Shown one piece after another: positions 29,901 to 39,234 of a DNA stretch of 64,000 bases (position 1 is its first letter; every line of letters starts with the position of its first letter). The notes below the pieces were generated by a model. The model did not search any database. It had not been told where the DNA came from and was given only the letters and a program-made list of their open reading frames with translations. The translations under genes were made by a program, and so were the position numbers. This DNA is from Symbiodinium natans (Eukaryota; Sar; Dinophyceae; Suessiales; Symbiodiniaceae), in assembly GCA_905221605.1 (NCBI GenBank), contig CAJNDS010002086.1:1-64000 (forward strand), written 5' to 3'.

Positions 29901-32124
29901 CTGCTTCTTGGTCTGATGCCTCTGAAGGTATGCGCCGTGCCGAGGCTTCGAAATTCTCGCTTCGCAGGTCCAGGCGGCGCAGCGTCTGGCGGAGGATTCG
30001 TGAACAAAAGCCCCTAAACCCTAAACCCTAAACCCTAAACCCTAAACCCTAAACCCTAAACCCTAAACCCTAAACCCTAAACCCTAAACCCTAAACCCTA
30101 AACCCTAATTAGAAAGGTGCTGCATCAGCTAGGCGGGTGGCAAAACTCAGAAAGGTTCTTCCGGCAAGCTCTGGCCTTTCGAAGCCCGCTTTCTGAACCT
30201 TAGAACTTCGTGCTGGCTTGTGCGTGCATTGCAGCGTGTCATCGTGCCTCTTGTATCAAGCTTTTTTGATAGGTATGATGATAGGTGGTACTATAATCCC
30301 TATAAGGGACTGTTAGTATAAGGGGGAACATCCCATTCTAAGTGTCTTGAGCCATTATGCCTTGCACCCCTGCCAATGCCCCGAATCCCTAGAAGGAGAC
30401 TGGGTTGAAGCTGTGCCAGTTCGAAGACCACCCTGCATACCTTGAAGCCTTCAGAGCCTAGGGTTTAGGGTTTAGGGTTTAGGGTTTAGAGAGAGAGGGG
30501 TTTAGGGGTTCAGGGGTTTAGGGTTGAGGGTTTAGGGTTTAGGGTTTGGGGGTTTAGGGCTCAGGGTTCAGGGTTCCTTTTTTAAAATCGCAGGAGCTTG
30601 GCCTCGAGGACGGCGTGGAGTTTCGGTGCCAGGACGCCCTGGAAGCCGACGTGTCCGAAGCAGGTGCAGTGCATACGGGAGGGGGGGTGTTACAGTTTTG
30701 GGTTTAGGGTTTAGGGTTTAGGGTTGGGGGGTTAGGGTTTCGGGTTCTGGGGTTTAGGGTTAAGAGTCAGTCCTCTGACAAAAGGCTTTAGGGTTTAGGT
30801 AGGTGCTTCGATGGGGTGTGCACTCCAGGGATGGAAGTTTCCCCTTTTACTAGCAGTCCTTAATAGGGATTGTAAAAGGGGGTACTGTACTCCCTGTGAA
30901 GGACGGTTCGTATAAGGGCGAACATCCCAAGATATACTTGAAGGGACTCTCTGCACCCCAGGGAACAGGGGAGGCCGGACGGGACACCAGGCGAGCATTG
31001 TCGACTTAAAATCTAACAACCCCACACCGAGGCTGGGTAAAGAGACGGAAAGAATGCACACACACACACAAACACACACAGAGAGGAAAACGATAGAGAG
31101 CAACACCGCTCCGGTTATGCAAGCCATCGCAGAGTTCTTCGAGTGTTTTTTGTTTTTCCACGTCCGACTCCTTGGTTTTCGAAACCCTGGCACCCGAGAT
31201 TCCCAACGAGCCAAATCACTTCCGCTGACACCGGCGCAGACAACAAGGAAGAAGGTACGGCGTCCCAATAAACAGGCGATAATCATTGAACACTTATCGG
31301 GAGTATAGCAGAGCCCATAATTACTCCGAAAGCTCTGTTCTGCACTGTGCAACCAAGGTCTGGACTGAGCCTAAGTGTCTACCAATGGCAAGCGGAAACC
31401 CGATGGCCCCTGAAGGTTTACGACAATAGGGGACCCCTAATATATATACCACCAAATCGTAGGATTCCCCTTATTTTAGAGGGACCCCAATAAGGTACCC
31501 CCTATTTTCGTAACCCCCCTCCTCTCACCTCGAAGGCTTGGTGTGGTTAAACACCTACGCCTGGCCAGCCGAAGTCAAGCAGCGCGCCCTGGGCCAATGT
31601 GATCCGGTGATCGACCTCATGTGGGGGTTTAGGGTTTAGGGTTTAGGGTTTATGTTTGCCGGCAGCCTCCAAAGTCCGTTGCTCAAAAGGGTTTAGGGTT
31701 TAGGGTTTAGGGGTTGTTGTGGGGAGTTCAGGACTAAATGGTTTGTGGGTTGAGGGTGAGTGGTTTGCGAGCTCCAGACACTGAGAAAGGGTACAGTTTC
31801 GCACCGACGAACTCTGTGAGCGGCCCGCTTCAACGGAAGACAGCGAGCGAGAGAGAGAGAGAGAGAGAGAGAAGCGCTGGCCATCTCCCCTCCCGAGTTC
31901 TTGGTTCCCAAACGCGGCTGCGCATAGTGTGCGGGGGGGAGTTTTCCCCTCAAGCCCCAAGAAAGACAGCGGAGCGAGCACGAGAGCGAGCGGTTGGCCT
32001 GGCTCTCGTTGCGTTTAGGGACGGCGTGGATTCCATCGACCCAGGTGTCGCCCAGAAGCTTCTGCAGGAATTGCCTGAGGGCTCGCAGGTTGTGAGTTGC
32101 TCGGCAGCAAGAGTCACAGCCTAG
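26925..32124 (+). CDS. Class I SAM-dependent methyltransferase, DOT1-like arrangement (multi-exon)
   Basis: Exons seen: 26925-26980 (EPLEEVVTALRQLEEAG; GA donor), 29380-29460 (AEVVFGSSIGWQCFLGHLHL), 29968-29999 (VQAAQRLAEDS), 30594-30663 (LGLEDGVEFRCQDALEADVS), 31536-31583 (GLVWLNTYAWPAEVKQ; GC donor), 32045-32124 (VAQKLLQELPEGSQVVS, TAG at 32122). Their order matches a Rossmann methyltransferase: GSSIGW as the SAM-binding motif I, a helix with AAQRLA after the acidic residue that binds ribose, VEFRCQDALE as the strand and acidic residue contacting adenine, VWLNTYAWP in the motif IV position, and a QKLLQELPEGSQVV strand after it. The NxxAxP-like motif and spacing recall DOT1-type methyltransferases. 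Phases agree for 30,663/31,536/32,045. At least one exon between 29,460 and 29,968 is missing. The real C-terminus may lie farther on (see 33,340). The substrate, whether histone lysine or another protein, cannot be told. Confidence 0.6.
26980..27115 (+). mobile_element. Family C element, copy 3, with TTTAGGG array inside
   Basis: GGATGCTCCTCCTTATACTA and GTATAAGGGGGCGCATCC are the ends. AATAGGGATTGGGGTC and TACAATCCCTATTAAGG are the inner arms, with TTTAGGG x5 (27,029-27,059) between them. It starts exactly at the end of the 26,925-26,980 exon. Confidence 0.85.
27189..27268. repeat. TTTAGGG array
   Basis: About eleven units with TTTGGGG variants. More TTTAGGG follows at 27,404-27,448 and CCCTAAA at 27,927-27,975. 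27,480-27,900 shows no exon, only a poly-C tract at 27,604-27,628 and a G run at 27,733-27,750. Confidence 0.9.
28122..28207 (+). mobile_element. Family C element, copy 4
   Basis: GGGAATGTTCCCCCTTATAT at the left; ACAGTCCTTAATAGGGATTA pairs with AACCCTATTAAGGAATG. The right terminus is truncated (GCCCAAGG only). Confidence 0.75.
28207..28562 (+). other. Open frame downstream of family C copy 4, status unknown
   Basis: A + frame stays open from the element to a TAG near 28,560, reading for example LRKCLAATEFLVQTRNGMQG and YEAAEVWEHLDRVVLPSGRC. Another + frame and one - frame are also partly open here. No family recognised; it may be an exon of the methyltransferase gene or chance. Confidence 0.2.
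28748..28856 (+). mobile_element. Family B element, copy 4 (divergent)
   Basis: TAGTAGCTGGGTGGGTACAC and TTTACACTTTTTGGGATACT resemble the left part of family B. The end, TATGAGCTCAGCAACTAAG, keeps the CAACTAAG terminus. The right arm is replaced by poly-T/poly-G. Confidence 0.55.
29162..29362. repeat. (TTTAGGG)n array, about 28 units, the longest in the window
   Basis: Almost perfect, with two shortened units (GTTAGGG, TTAGGTTTAGGG). It ends 17 bases before the acceptor of the GSSIGW methyltransferase exon. A second array (29,464-29,517) begins 3 bases after that exon, so the exon is sandwiched between two arrays. Confidence 0.95.
30010..30109. repeat. (CCCTAAA)n array, about 14 units
   Basis: Begins ten bases after the donor of the 29,968-29,999 exon and ends in CCCTAATTAGAAAGG. 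Confidence 0.95.
30270..30336 (+). mobile_element. Family C element, copy 5 (left end missing)
   Basis: GGTACTATAATCCCTATAAG, GGACTGTTAGTATAAGGGGG and AACATCCCA are the canonical right half. The left half is reduced to TTTTTTGATAGGTATGATG. Confidence 0.7.
30829..30931 (+). mobile_element. Family C element, copy 6
   Basis: GGATGGAAGTTTCCCCTTTT, AGTCCTTAATAGGGATTGT, then CTCCCTGTGAAGGACGGTTC and AAGGGCGAACATCCCAAG. It lies in the intron between methyltransferase exons 30,594-30,663 and 31,536-31,583. Confidence 0.8.
31415..31521 (+). mobile_element. Family F element, copy 1
   Basis: GGTTTACGACAATAGGGGAC at the left pairs with CCCCCTATTTTCGTAACCCC at the right. Inner ATCGTAGGATTCCCCTTATT and GAGGGACCCCAATAAGGTAC are shared with copies at 46.8, 57.8 and 60.4 kb. 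It ends about 15 bases before the NTYAWP exon. Confidence 0.8.
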
Positions 32125-32302
32125 ACCGTCGGAGCTCAGGCATGTTTCACAAGGCTCTGAGAGTTTTTCGATTTTGGGGTAGGGCTTCCAACACGCAACA
32201 TGGCTCACAAGAGTGGAGATAGCCCTGCACTTGCAGTCCTGTAAAACTCTTCCATCGGATGCCTTCGATTGTGCGATGTGGTGTTCCTGGGTCTTTAGCA
32301 TA

Positions 32303-32328
32303 CCCTAAACCCTAAACCCTAAACCTCT
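32303..32328. repeat. CCCTAAA run before the minisatellite
   Basis: Three units followed by CTCTCTAACTATATATATAA. Similar short runs follow the minisatellite at 33,315-33,339 and 33,430-33,455. Confidence 0.85.
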
Positions 32329-32349
32329 CTAACTATATATATAAACCCT

Positions 32350-32874
32350 AATGGGTTTCGTGGACGAAGGCACAAATATTCGTGGGCAAGGCACAAAAAT
32401 TCGTGGGCAAGGCACAAAAATTCGTGGACAAGGCACAAAATTCGTGGACAAGGCACATTTCGGATTTTTGGGCCCTTGGGCAAGGCTTAAATCCCCAAAA
32501 TGTGCCTTGCCCACGAATTTTTGTGCCTTGTCCACGAATTTTGTGCCTTGCCCACGAATATGTGTGCCTTTGCCCACGAAATTTTGTGCCTTGCCCACGA
32601 AGTTTCGGGCACGTAAATTGGTGGCAAGGCACAAATATTCGTGGACAAGGCACCAAAATTCGTGGGCAAGGCACAAAAATTCGTGGGCAAGGCACAAAAA
32701 GTCGTGGGCAAGGCACAAAAATTGGTGGGCAAGGCACAAAAACTCAAGGCACAAAAATTCGTGGGCAAGGCACAAAAATCGTGGGCAGGCACGAAAAATC
32801 GTGGGCAAGGCACCCCCACCCCCACCCCCCCCCACCCCCCGACCCCCCCCACCCCCCCCCCCACCCCACCCCCG

Positions 32875-32906
<32 letters not shown>

Positions 32907-33210
32907 TTACCCCCCCCCCCCCCCCCCCCCTCACCACCCGCCCCCACCCTACAAAAATTCGTGGGCAAGGCAGCCTTGCCACGAATTTTTGTGCCGCCCA
33001 CGAATTTTTGTGCCTTGCCCACCAATTTTTGTGCCTTCCCCACGAATTTTGGTGCCTTGCCCACGATTTTTGGTGCCTTGCCACCAATTTGTGTGCCCGA
33101 AAATTCGTGGGCAAGGCACAAAATTTCGTGGGCAAAGGCACAAATATTCGTGGGCAAGGCACAAAATTCGTGGGCAAGGCACAAAAATTCGTGGGCAAGG
33201 CTTCCCACCC
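32350..33210. repeat. Palindromic minisatellite, unit TCGTGGGCAAGGCACAAAAA, with poly-C core
   Basis: Units of about 20-21 bases run forward from about 32,375 to 32,456, reversed from about 32,500 to 32,602, forward from about 32,620 to 32,812, then a C-rich core (32,812-32,946), forward for one unit, reversed from about 32,975 to 33,090, and forward again to about 33,200. The turn points carry TTTCGGGCACGTAAATTGGT and CCAATTTGTGTGCCCGAAAA, which are inverted copies of each other. All six frames are open across it and encode repeats such as GKAQKFVGKAQ; these are not taken as genes. Confidence 0.9.
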
Positions 33211-33339
33211 CAACTTTTGTATGAAGATACTTTATAGTTTCTTAATGTTATGGGATTCTCTGTGTGGGTGGGTGTTATATCCGAGCCGTAAATCTGCTCG
33301 ATCCGGAGCTGCTGAACCCTAAACCCTAAACCCTAAACC

Positions 33340-33428
33340 CGTTCTGTGCCTGTTGCATGGGAGCCCTACGTCAGGCGCGGGACATGTACCAACCGTGGGA
33401 ACCACGACCCGATGTGGGTGCAAACCTG
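33340..33428 (+). other. Candidate exon (possible methyltransferase C-terminus)
   Basis: Between two CCCTAAA runs a frame reads VPVAWEPYVRRGTCTNRGN then HDPMWVQT. A V-P-V-x-W segment is common near the end of DOT1-like methyltransferases, which is the only reason to link it to the gene ending at 32,124. Junctions were not found. Confidence 0.25.
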
Positions 33429-33651
33429 CCCTAAACCCTAAACCCTAAACCCTAGACCCTTCAGTTGCTAGGATAGAGGGCTGCTTCGCGGAAAAGGACT
33501 TAGCTTGAGGGCAAAGGTTGCACAGACAAGTAGTTCTTCTGACGCTGGCCGCAAGACTTTAAACTTGGAAACCTAAGCCCTCGAACCCGAAACCCTAAAC
33601 CGAAAATTTGTGGGTGATCCCTCCTTTGCAACCCCCCCGCCCCCCCCGATC

Positions 33652-34380
33652 CGTACATCGGCGAGGACGAGTACTCTGGGAGGTTTCTTGTTGGCGTGCT
33701 ATGTATCCTCCCATCGTTGAGCAACTGAGCACATCACCGAAGTGTCAGTCGCATCACTTGTGCCCAAATGGGCATTTCGGAGGAGCTTTGAGACAGTGTG
33801 TGCCTCGCCTGGCTTGTGCGAGTGCCCACAAGATTCTAAGGTTATGAGCCAATTCCGACAGCCGGCCTGTGCTGGCAGGCCCTGAGACCATGGGCTGCCG
33901 GTTGCAGGGAGTTTTCGGGTTCTTTCGGCGCGCCCCGCGAGTTTGGGACTTGCGGCTGGGATCTTGCGGGTTTTTGGGCTCAGACCTTGAATCTTGAAGC
34001 GCTGTTCTTTTGAGACCCCACATGCCGCTCCAAGCTGAGGACCAACCAGAATCCAAGTTGTTCCAGCCAAACAAGAAAGCCCAAATGACCCATGTTTTTC
34101 CTCAAGGGGTTTTGACAACTTGGACTCCTCACGTGACTTGTTGGAGTCTGAGAGTGGACGTTAGTCTAAGCTGCATTACCACCCAAGACCTTACCCTTAC
34201 CCGGGCAAGAACCACATGCCGGATTCTGATGCCCAGGGTCGCCACCTGCGACTGAAGGCTTCGGTCAACCTAGAGGCACGGAGGGTGTGGAGGTTGCACT
34301 TAGAGGGTCGGGGGGCTGTAAACACCCCAAGAATTCTTGATCAATTGAAGCCCACTCCCAAAGCCTAACCCCTGAACCTA
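33652..34380 (+). other. Candidate orphan exons
   Basis: 33,652-33,690 reads DPYIGEDEYSGR ahead of a GT. Near 34,200-34,370 a frame reads HMPDSDAQGRHLRLKASVNL, then EARRVWRLHLEG. 34,650-34,701 reads PWPWEASWDPELTAE ahead of GGTCC. The composition suits coding sequence, but there is no recognised family and the phases are untested. The rest of 33,460-34,900 shows only scattered repeat remnants. Confidence 0.2.
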
Positions 34381-34915
34381 CTCAAACCCTGAAACTCTAC
34401 ACCCTACGCCTAGAACCCCAGATCCGAAAAAACCTTTGCCCTACCAACTGTAGGTAACACATGATACGGAACCCTAAACCTGAAGCATCCATGCCAAGAG
34501 CGGGATCGAACTTGAAGATTGGGAGCATCAACATCCGGCATGTTTTGGTTGCGAAAGACTACGTGACTACGCCTTGCATGCGGGGTTTCGGGTGTTAGGG
34601 TTTAGGGTTTAGGGCTTAGGGTGTAGGGGTTTTAGGCCCTACCCCGACACCTAAGCCCCTGGCCGTGGGAGGCGTCCTGGGATCCGGAACTGACGGCGGA
34701 GGTCCATGTCTCAGGGCGTTTTCGAGTTTGGGCTCAAGTATTTTGGGGCTTTCAAGTCATACACAGGTTTGGTGGTGGTTTCTTTCAGGGCTCGGAGTTC
34801 GTGGGTCGGGTGCGACAGGCACTTCATGACCACCCTCATTTCAGTGGTCCTTCTTTGAAGTCCTCAAAGAGCAAAACAGGTCTTCACTTTGCGGACGGTG
34901 CCGTGCAGAGATTCC

Positions 34916-35029
34916 GTACTACTATTTGCTTAAGAACCCCAAAAAATAACTAAACATATTCTTCCTTATTAAGGGCAATCTAGGATTATCATTTTTTATT
35001 CTTTTGGGGTTCTTAAGCAAATAGAAGGT
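34916..35029 (+). mobile_element. Family D element, copy 2
   Basis: TACTATTTGCTTAAGAACCC and GGGGTTCTTAAGCAAATAG are near-perfect terminal inverted repeats. ATTCTTCCTTATTAAGGGC and AATCTAGGATTATCATTTTT lie inside. This is the cleanest copy of the family. Confidence 0.9.
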
Positions 35030-35126
35030 AAGACTTCTTGGAATCCTCTGGGGGTCTGCTGCGTCAACAGCTCTTGCCCAGCAAGCCTTCAGCTTCTGCC
35101 CATGGTGTCAAACCCTGGACCTTCAG

Positions 35127-35218
35127 GGTTTAGGGTTTAGGGTTTAGGGAATAGGGTTTAGGGTTTAGGGTTTAGGGTTTGTCTCAGTCTGGGTTCAAAA
35201 AAAGGGTTTAGGGTTTAG
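35127..35218. repeat. TTTAGGG arrays
   Basis: Two runs of about seven and two units separated by GTCTCAGTCTGGGTTCAAAA. Further TTTAGGG arrays lie at 35,365-35,400, 35,628-35,656 and 35,729-35,766, and CCCTAAA at 35,967-36,050. No reliable exon in 35,030-36,740; short open frames at 36,223-36,477 have no recognisable features. Confidence 0.85.
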
Positions 35219-36753
35219 GGTCAACTTCGTAACCTACAGGCCTCAGAGGCCACAGATACCCCCAGAACTCGCGGGACGCTGTGAGGTGGAGAAGAACCCT
35301 GAAAGACCCAACCTGAAGCCCAAGGAAAGGGGTTTTAGCGTCGTTTCTTTTGCGCTCTGTCTCGGGTTTAGGGTTTAGGGTTTAGGGTTTAGGGTTTGGG
35401 GGTTAGGGTCGTTGAGTTGACATGGTTCCTGGCTCTTGGAAGATCTTTCTTGGGGCGACGGCGCTTTGCATACCTTGCCCGCGCCCCTGACCACGACCCC
35501 ATCTGAGCCCAAAACAACCCAAGTCCCCCAAAGCAACATCTCAAACCCCAAGAGATCTGAGGTGTATCTCGTGCAGATGAAAAAGACCGCCCACATCTGG
35601 CGCCATATTTTTTTGCGCCTTTCGGATTTAGGGTTTAGGGTTTAGGGTTTAGGGTTGGGGAGGGGGGGGGCCCCTTAGGTTTTTCTTTTCGGGAACCTAG
35701 GGGCTTTCGCCAACCTCCAGTCCAATTAGGGTTTAGGGTTTAGGGTTTAGGGTTTAGGGTTTAGGGCTTTCGTGGGTCGAAAGACCCTGGAGCCGGAACG
35801 GGACATCCGAAGCCCCAGGCTCCAAAACCTTTAGCGCCGGCGATTTGGACCCCAATCTCAAACCCTCGAGCAAGATAGTGCGCTGGCGGTTTCAGAACAC
35901 CCATCAGCAAAATCAGAATGAGGCCGGGGCCAGGGCTGGTACAGGATTCCTGGAAGCTTCCTGGGTACCCTAAACCCTAAACCCTAAACCCCAAACCCTA
36001 AACCCTAAACCCTAAACCTTAAACCCTAAACCCTAACCCCTAAACCCTAAACGCGTACCATTGGTGTTGAGAGGGCGCATCCATGGTTGCGTTCGGCAAG
36101 TTATGCAGGTCCCAGGCCACCAAAGCCTCACAAAACGCTCCCCCGCCCATAACGCTTCGCTCCGATTCCCCAGCAGGTCATCACTATATTTGCTTTTCCG
36201 GTGAATTTTAAAAAAACTACATGTGTCTATTCTTCGTCTCAAAGATTCAATGTTTATTCCTATTGGTGCGTACTCGGTCAGTGCAAAATTAGATCACAAA
36301 GGAAGTCGGTTTGGAGATTCCGCAGTCACTTGTAGTAAGTGTAGTATGCACTTGTCGCAGCCAGTTTATCGGCTGATGCCCTCTAGCACACCTGTTGCTG
36401 GACATGGGCCTGCATTGACGCTACATGGACCCACTTTCCTACTTCGATACCGGGCTGCTGAAGCTTGGCAAGCCTGAGATTGCTTGAAAACAGAACAAAG
36501 CTTCTATGCTTGACCTGCAGCCTGAGACACGAAGCTCTTGGCCCCATCCGCAAACTAACACGTCTTCTCTAGCTTCCTGCGAAGCCGAAAGGCACAAAGC
36601 CCTAGGGCACAAAGCCCTATAAGCCTATAAGCCTACCATCAGCAATCGCACCACCGGTGCTCGCAAGTCTTGCCTTTGATCATGGCCCGCTTTCGGGGAC
36701 GGCGAGGGGCGGCTCAGACGGCAAATGTTTTTTTTTTCCAGCCCGTGGAGCCT

Positions 36754-36856
36754 AGGGTTTAGGGTTTAGGGTTTAGGGTTTAGGGTTTAGGGTTTAGGGT
36801 TTAGGGTTTAGGGTTTAGGGTTTAGGGTTTAGGGTTTAGGGTTTAGGGTTTAGGGT
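36754..36856. repeat. (TTTAGGG)n array, about 14 units
   Basis: A perfect array preceded by a poly-T/CCAG stretch and followed by TAGTCATGGCTCC. An open frame after it (36,883-37,143) has no recognised features. Confidence 0.95.
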
Positions 36857-37378
36857 AGTCATGGCTCCACTCTCGGGATCTTTTGCTTAATGGTCAGTGT
36901 AGGCTCAAAGCCTGGTCACTGGGAACTTGGTGTGGGTGGAGTCTTCCTATTCTTGTACCTACAGCCAGCGTGCAGTTGCAGAAGTCTCGCATTCGAGAAC
37001 CCATGGCTTGCAAGCTTACTGAAACGACAGGACTTGCGCGTCCTGTCGTGCAAGAATGCTTCAGCTTGGGCCTGGACATACGCGCGTACGTACCAAAGCT
37101 AAATGTTACTGTGAACGGTCCCAGGGGTAATTCTCCCTTTTGAGACCCCCTAAAATTGAACATATAGTAATGCGCCTGGCGCCCTTAACGAGAACAACCC
37201 CAAAAGGACCCCAATCTAGCTGGAGAATCTACCCATATAGGTTGCCCTAAGCTTCGGCCCTGGCGGACACTTCATTTTTTCAGCGTTTAGGGTTTAGGTT
37301 TTAAGGTTTGGGGTTCATGTTGGCTTGAGCCGAGCTTGGGCCCTGGTACCGGGCAGTCCCATAGGCCTGGATGCAAAA

Positions 37379-37476
37379 AGGGTTTAGGGTTTTGGGTTTA
37401 GGGTTTAGGGTTTGGGGTTTAGGGTTTAGGGTTTAGGGTTTAGGGTTTAGGGTTTAGGGTTTAGGGTTTAGGGGTT
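37379..37476. repeat. (TTTAGGG)n array
   Basis: About thirteen units. It ends eight bases before the CAG acceptor of the 37,484 exon. Confidence 0.95.
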
Positions 37477-37483
37477 AAAACAG

Positions 37484-37960
37484 GTGCCCCTTGGCTTGCT
37501 GCTGGCCTTTGGAGCCCTGCTGGCTACACAGCGGGCCAGGAAGCTGGGCCACGCTAAACCCTAAACCCTCAACCCTAAACTCTAAACCCTAAACCCTAAA
37601 CCCTAAACCCTAAACCGCAAGCCCCTAAACCCTAAACCCTAAACCCTAAACCCTAAACCCTAAACCCTAAACCCTAAACCCTAAACCCTAAACCCATTTG
37701 ATGTGGGGGTTCGAGCCTTGAACTGTTGCTGCGTGCTAAAGAGGTCGTACATGCCTGCAGGTGCTACTCCGGCACCCTCAAACCCTAAACCCTAAACCCT
37801 GTGGCAAAAAACCTAAACCCTAAACCCCAAACCCTAAACCCCACACCCTAACCCAAATGGGCTCCTAAACCCGATTCCCAGCCGCGGCTTCGTCCACGCA
37901 CCGCGCCGCGCGGGCCCAGCGCTGGCCGCGGGCTCCGCCGTGCTGGACGTGGCAGCTGTG
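37484..37960 (+). CDS. Orphan exons of a putative membrane protein
   Basis: 37484-37552 is flanked by CAG| and |GC and reads VPLGLLLAFGALLATQRARK then LGH: a hydrophobic helix followed by positive charges, as in a transmembrane segment with a cytoplasmic stop-transfer region. 37,882-37,960 can be read as SRGFVHAPRRAGPALAAGSA then VLDVAAVIV, again partly hydrophobic. The frame of the second is uncertain because the phase does not match the first. The gene is not identified; it precedes the Ca2+-ATPase gene on the same strand. Confidence 0.35.
37554..37694. repeat. CCCTAAA arrays after the 37,484 exon
   Basis: Two arrays (about eight and eleven units) separated by GCAAGCCCC. A TTTAGGG-rich and CTAGGGGG-variant stretch follows at 37,975-38,170. 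Confidence 0.95.
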
Positions 37961-38228
37961 ATTGTGTTGATAGGGTTCAGGGTTTAGGGTTTAGGGTTTG
38001 GGGTTTAGGGTTTGGGCAGTGTAGGGTTTAGGGTTGAATTAGGGGGTTTAGGGCCTAGGGGGTTAGGATCTAGGGGGTTTAGGGTTTGGGAAGTTTAGGG
38101 TTTGGGGAGTTTAGGGTATAGGGAGTTTAGGGTTTGGGGAGCTTAGGGTGTAGGGCTTAGGGGGGGAGTTTTTGCAGACAATTAGCTCTCGCGCCAGGAG
38201 GTCCACATGCGTACGAACCAGTTTAAAA

Positions 38229-38331
38229 CCTTAGTAGTAGAGTAGGTAACCTTTAACCTTTTTGGGTTACTATATTCCCCTTATAATCCCAAAGGTTAAC
38301 CTTTAAAACCCCTAGGTACTGGACAACTAAG
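38229..38331 (+). mobile_element. Family B element, copy 5
   Basis: Differs from the 3.5 kb copy by only a handful of bases over about 100. It shares the TTAGTAGTAGAGTAGGTAAC start and the GGTACTGGACAACTAAG end. A downstream exon starting GAAACAACGG is not identified. Confidence 0.9.
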
Positions 38332-38463
38332 AAACAACGGTAGTGTTTGGTGGTGTTTCGAGAAAAGTTGAAGCTCCAGGCCGTGCCTTCCTGGGTTTAG
38401 GGTTTAGGGTTTAGGGTTTAGGGTTTAGGGTTTATCTCGTGCCGCACAACTTGGCCCCCAGAG

Positions 38464-38736
38464 ATGTCCTCGAAAATTGGGGTTTTACAGCCGAGTTTAG
38501 CCTGCAAACCCAGGTTTACGGGTTCGTCCGAGCTGCTGGTTTTAGGGCGGACACCGGCACACGTACACACGACAGACGTGGCGCTAAACCACCAAATCAA
38601 CCCCCTGAAATCATGCCAGCTTCTCCTGGCTGAGGCACCAGCACTGCAACTTCCCTCAGAGGCGCATGCTGCTTCCGAGCAGGCACCCGTGGTTGAACTC
38701 TATGAACGAAAGCTTGGAAAGAGCGTGACTGCTTGA
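38464..38736 (+). other. Open frame of 90 codons, status unknown
   Basis: It opens MSSKIGVLQPSLACKPRFTG and ends EQAPVVELYERKLGKSVTA before TGA. The last part looks coding. It might be the 3' end of the gene preceding the Ca2+-ATPase. No family recognised. Confidence 0.25.
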
Positions 38737-38792
38737 AGACGAAAGCTTCGTTCGCTTGGGGGTTTGAGCTTCTTCATTGCAGCTCTGATTCA

Positions 38793-38879
38793 GGTTTACT
38801 ATTTGCTTAAGAGCCACCCAAAAATTCCCTATATAAAGCCCTTATAAGGTTTTTTGGGGGTTCTGAAGCAATTAGTAGG
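38793..38879 (+). mobile_element. Family D element, copy 3 (short)
   Basis: TACTATTTGCTTAAGAGCCA and GGGTTCTGAAGCAATTAGTA form the ends. The interior is only CCCTATATAAAGCCCTTATA. CAG|GT at the left and TAG|G at the right would serve as splice sites. Confidence 0.8.
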
Positions 38880-39234
38880 TTCATGTGGTGTATGAGGTAG
38901 GATGTCTGGACAGCTGCGAGCTACTAAGTCTATCACAGAATGAGGGGGGCGTCAATATTTCACAGGAAGGTGGGGGTTTTGGGGGCTTGGGGGTTGAGGA
39001 TCCGGATTTGGGGTTCTGGGGTTTTGTGGTTAGGCTTGCGGGTTTGGGGCCGTGCCACACACTTGGGCTAGCTTTCGCCTGCTCCTCAAAGCATGTCCTG
39101 CCGCACAGAAAAAGCCACTGACAGAGTGCCCCCCCCCCTCCTCTTAATATCAAGCCCATGCCATAGCTAGCCAGCCATAGTCACATTCCCGAACACCTAA
39201 AACCTGAAACAAAAGCCCGCAAACCCTGAACAAG

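Noticed and set aside
32045..32124. Treating the 31,738-32,124 open frame as a single-exon gene
   Set aside because: Only its last 80 bases fit the methyltransferase. The upstream part contains TTTAGGG-derived sequence and a GA microsatellite and l lacks any conserved residues.
32329..33322. Long open frames on both strands (up to about 320 codons) rich in GKAQKFVGKA, CPRIFVP and poly-Pro/Gly
   Set aside because: They follow the 20-21 base minisatellite and the C-tract. All six frames are open at once because the unit lacks stop codons. There is no start context, splice pattern or complex sequence.
34730..34745. Relic of the dinoflagellate spliced leader (GGCTCAAG)
   Set aside because: Only eight bases match and the preceding CCGTAGCCATTTT part is absent. 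The same short word occurs by chance elsewhere (11,875).
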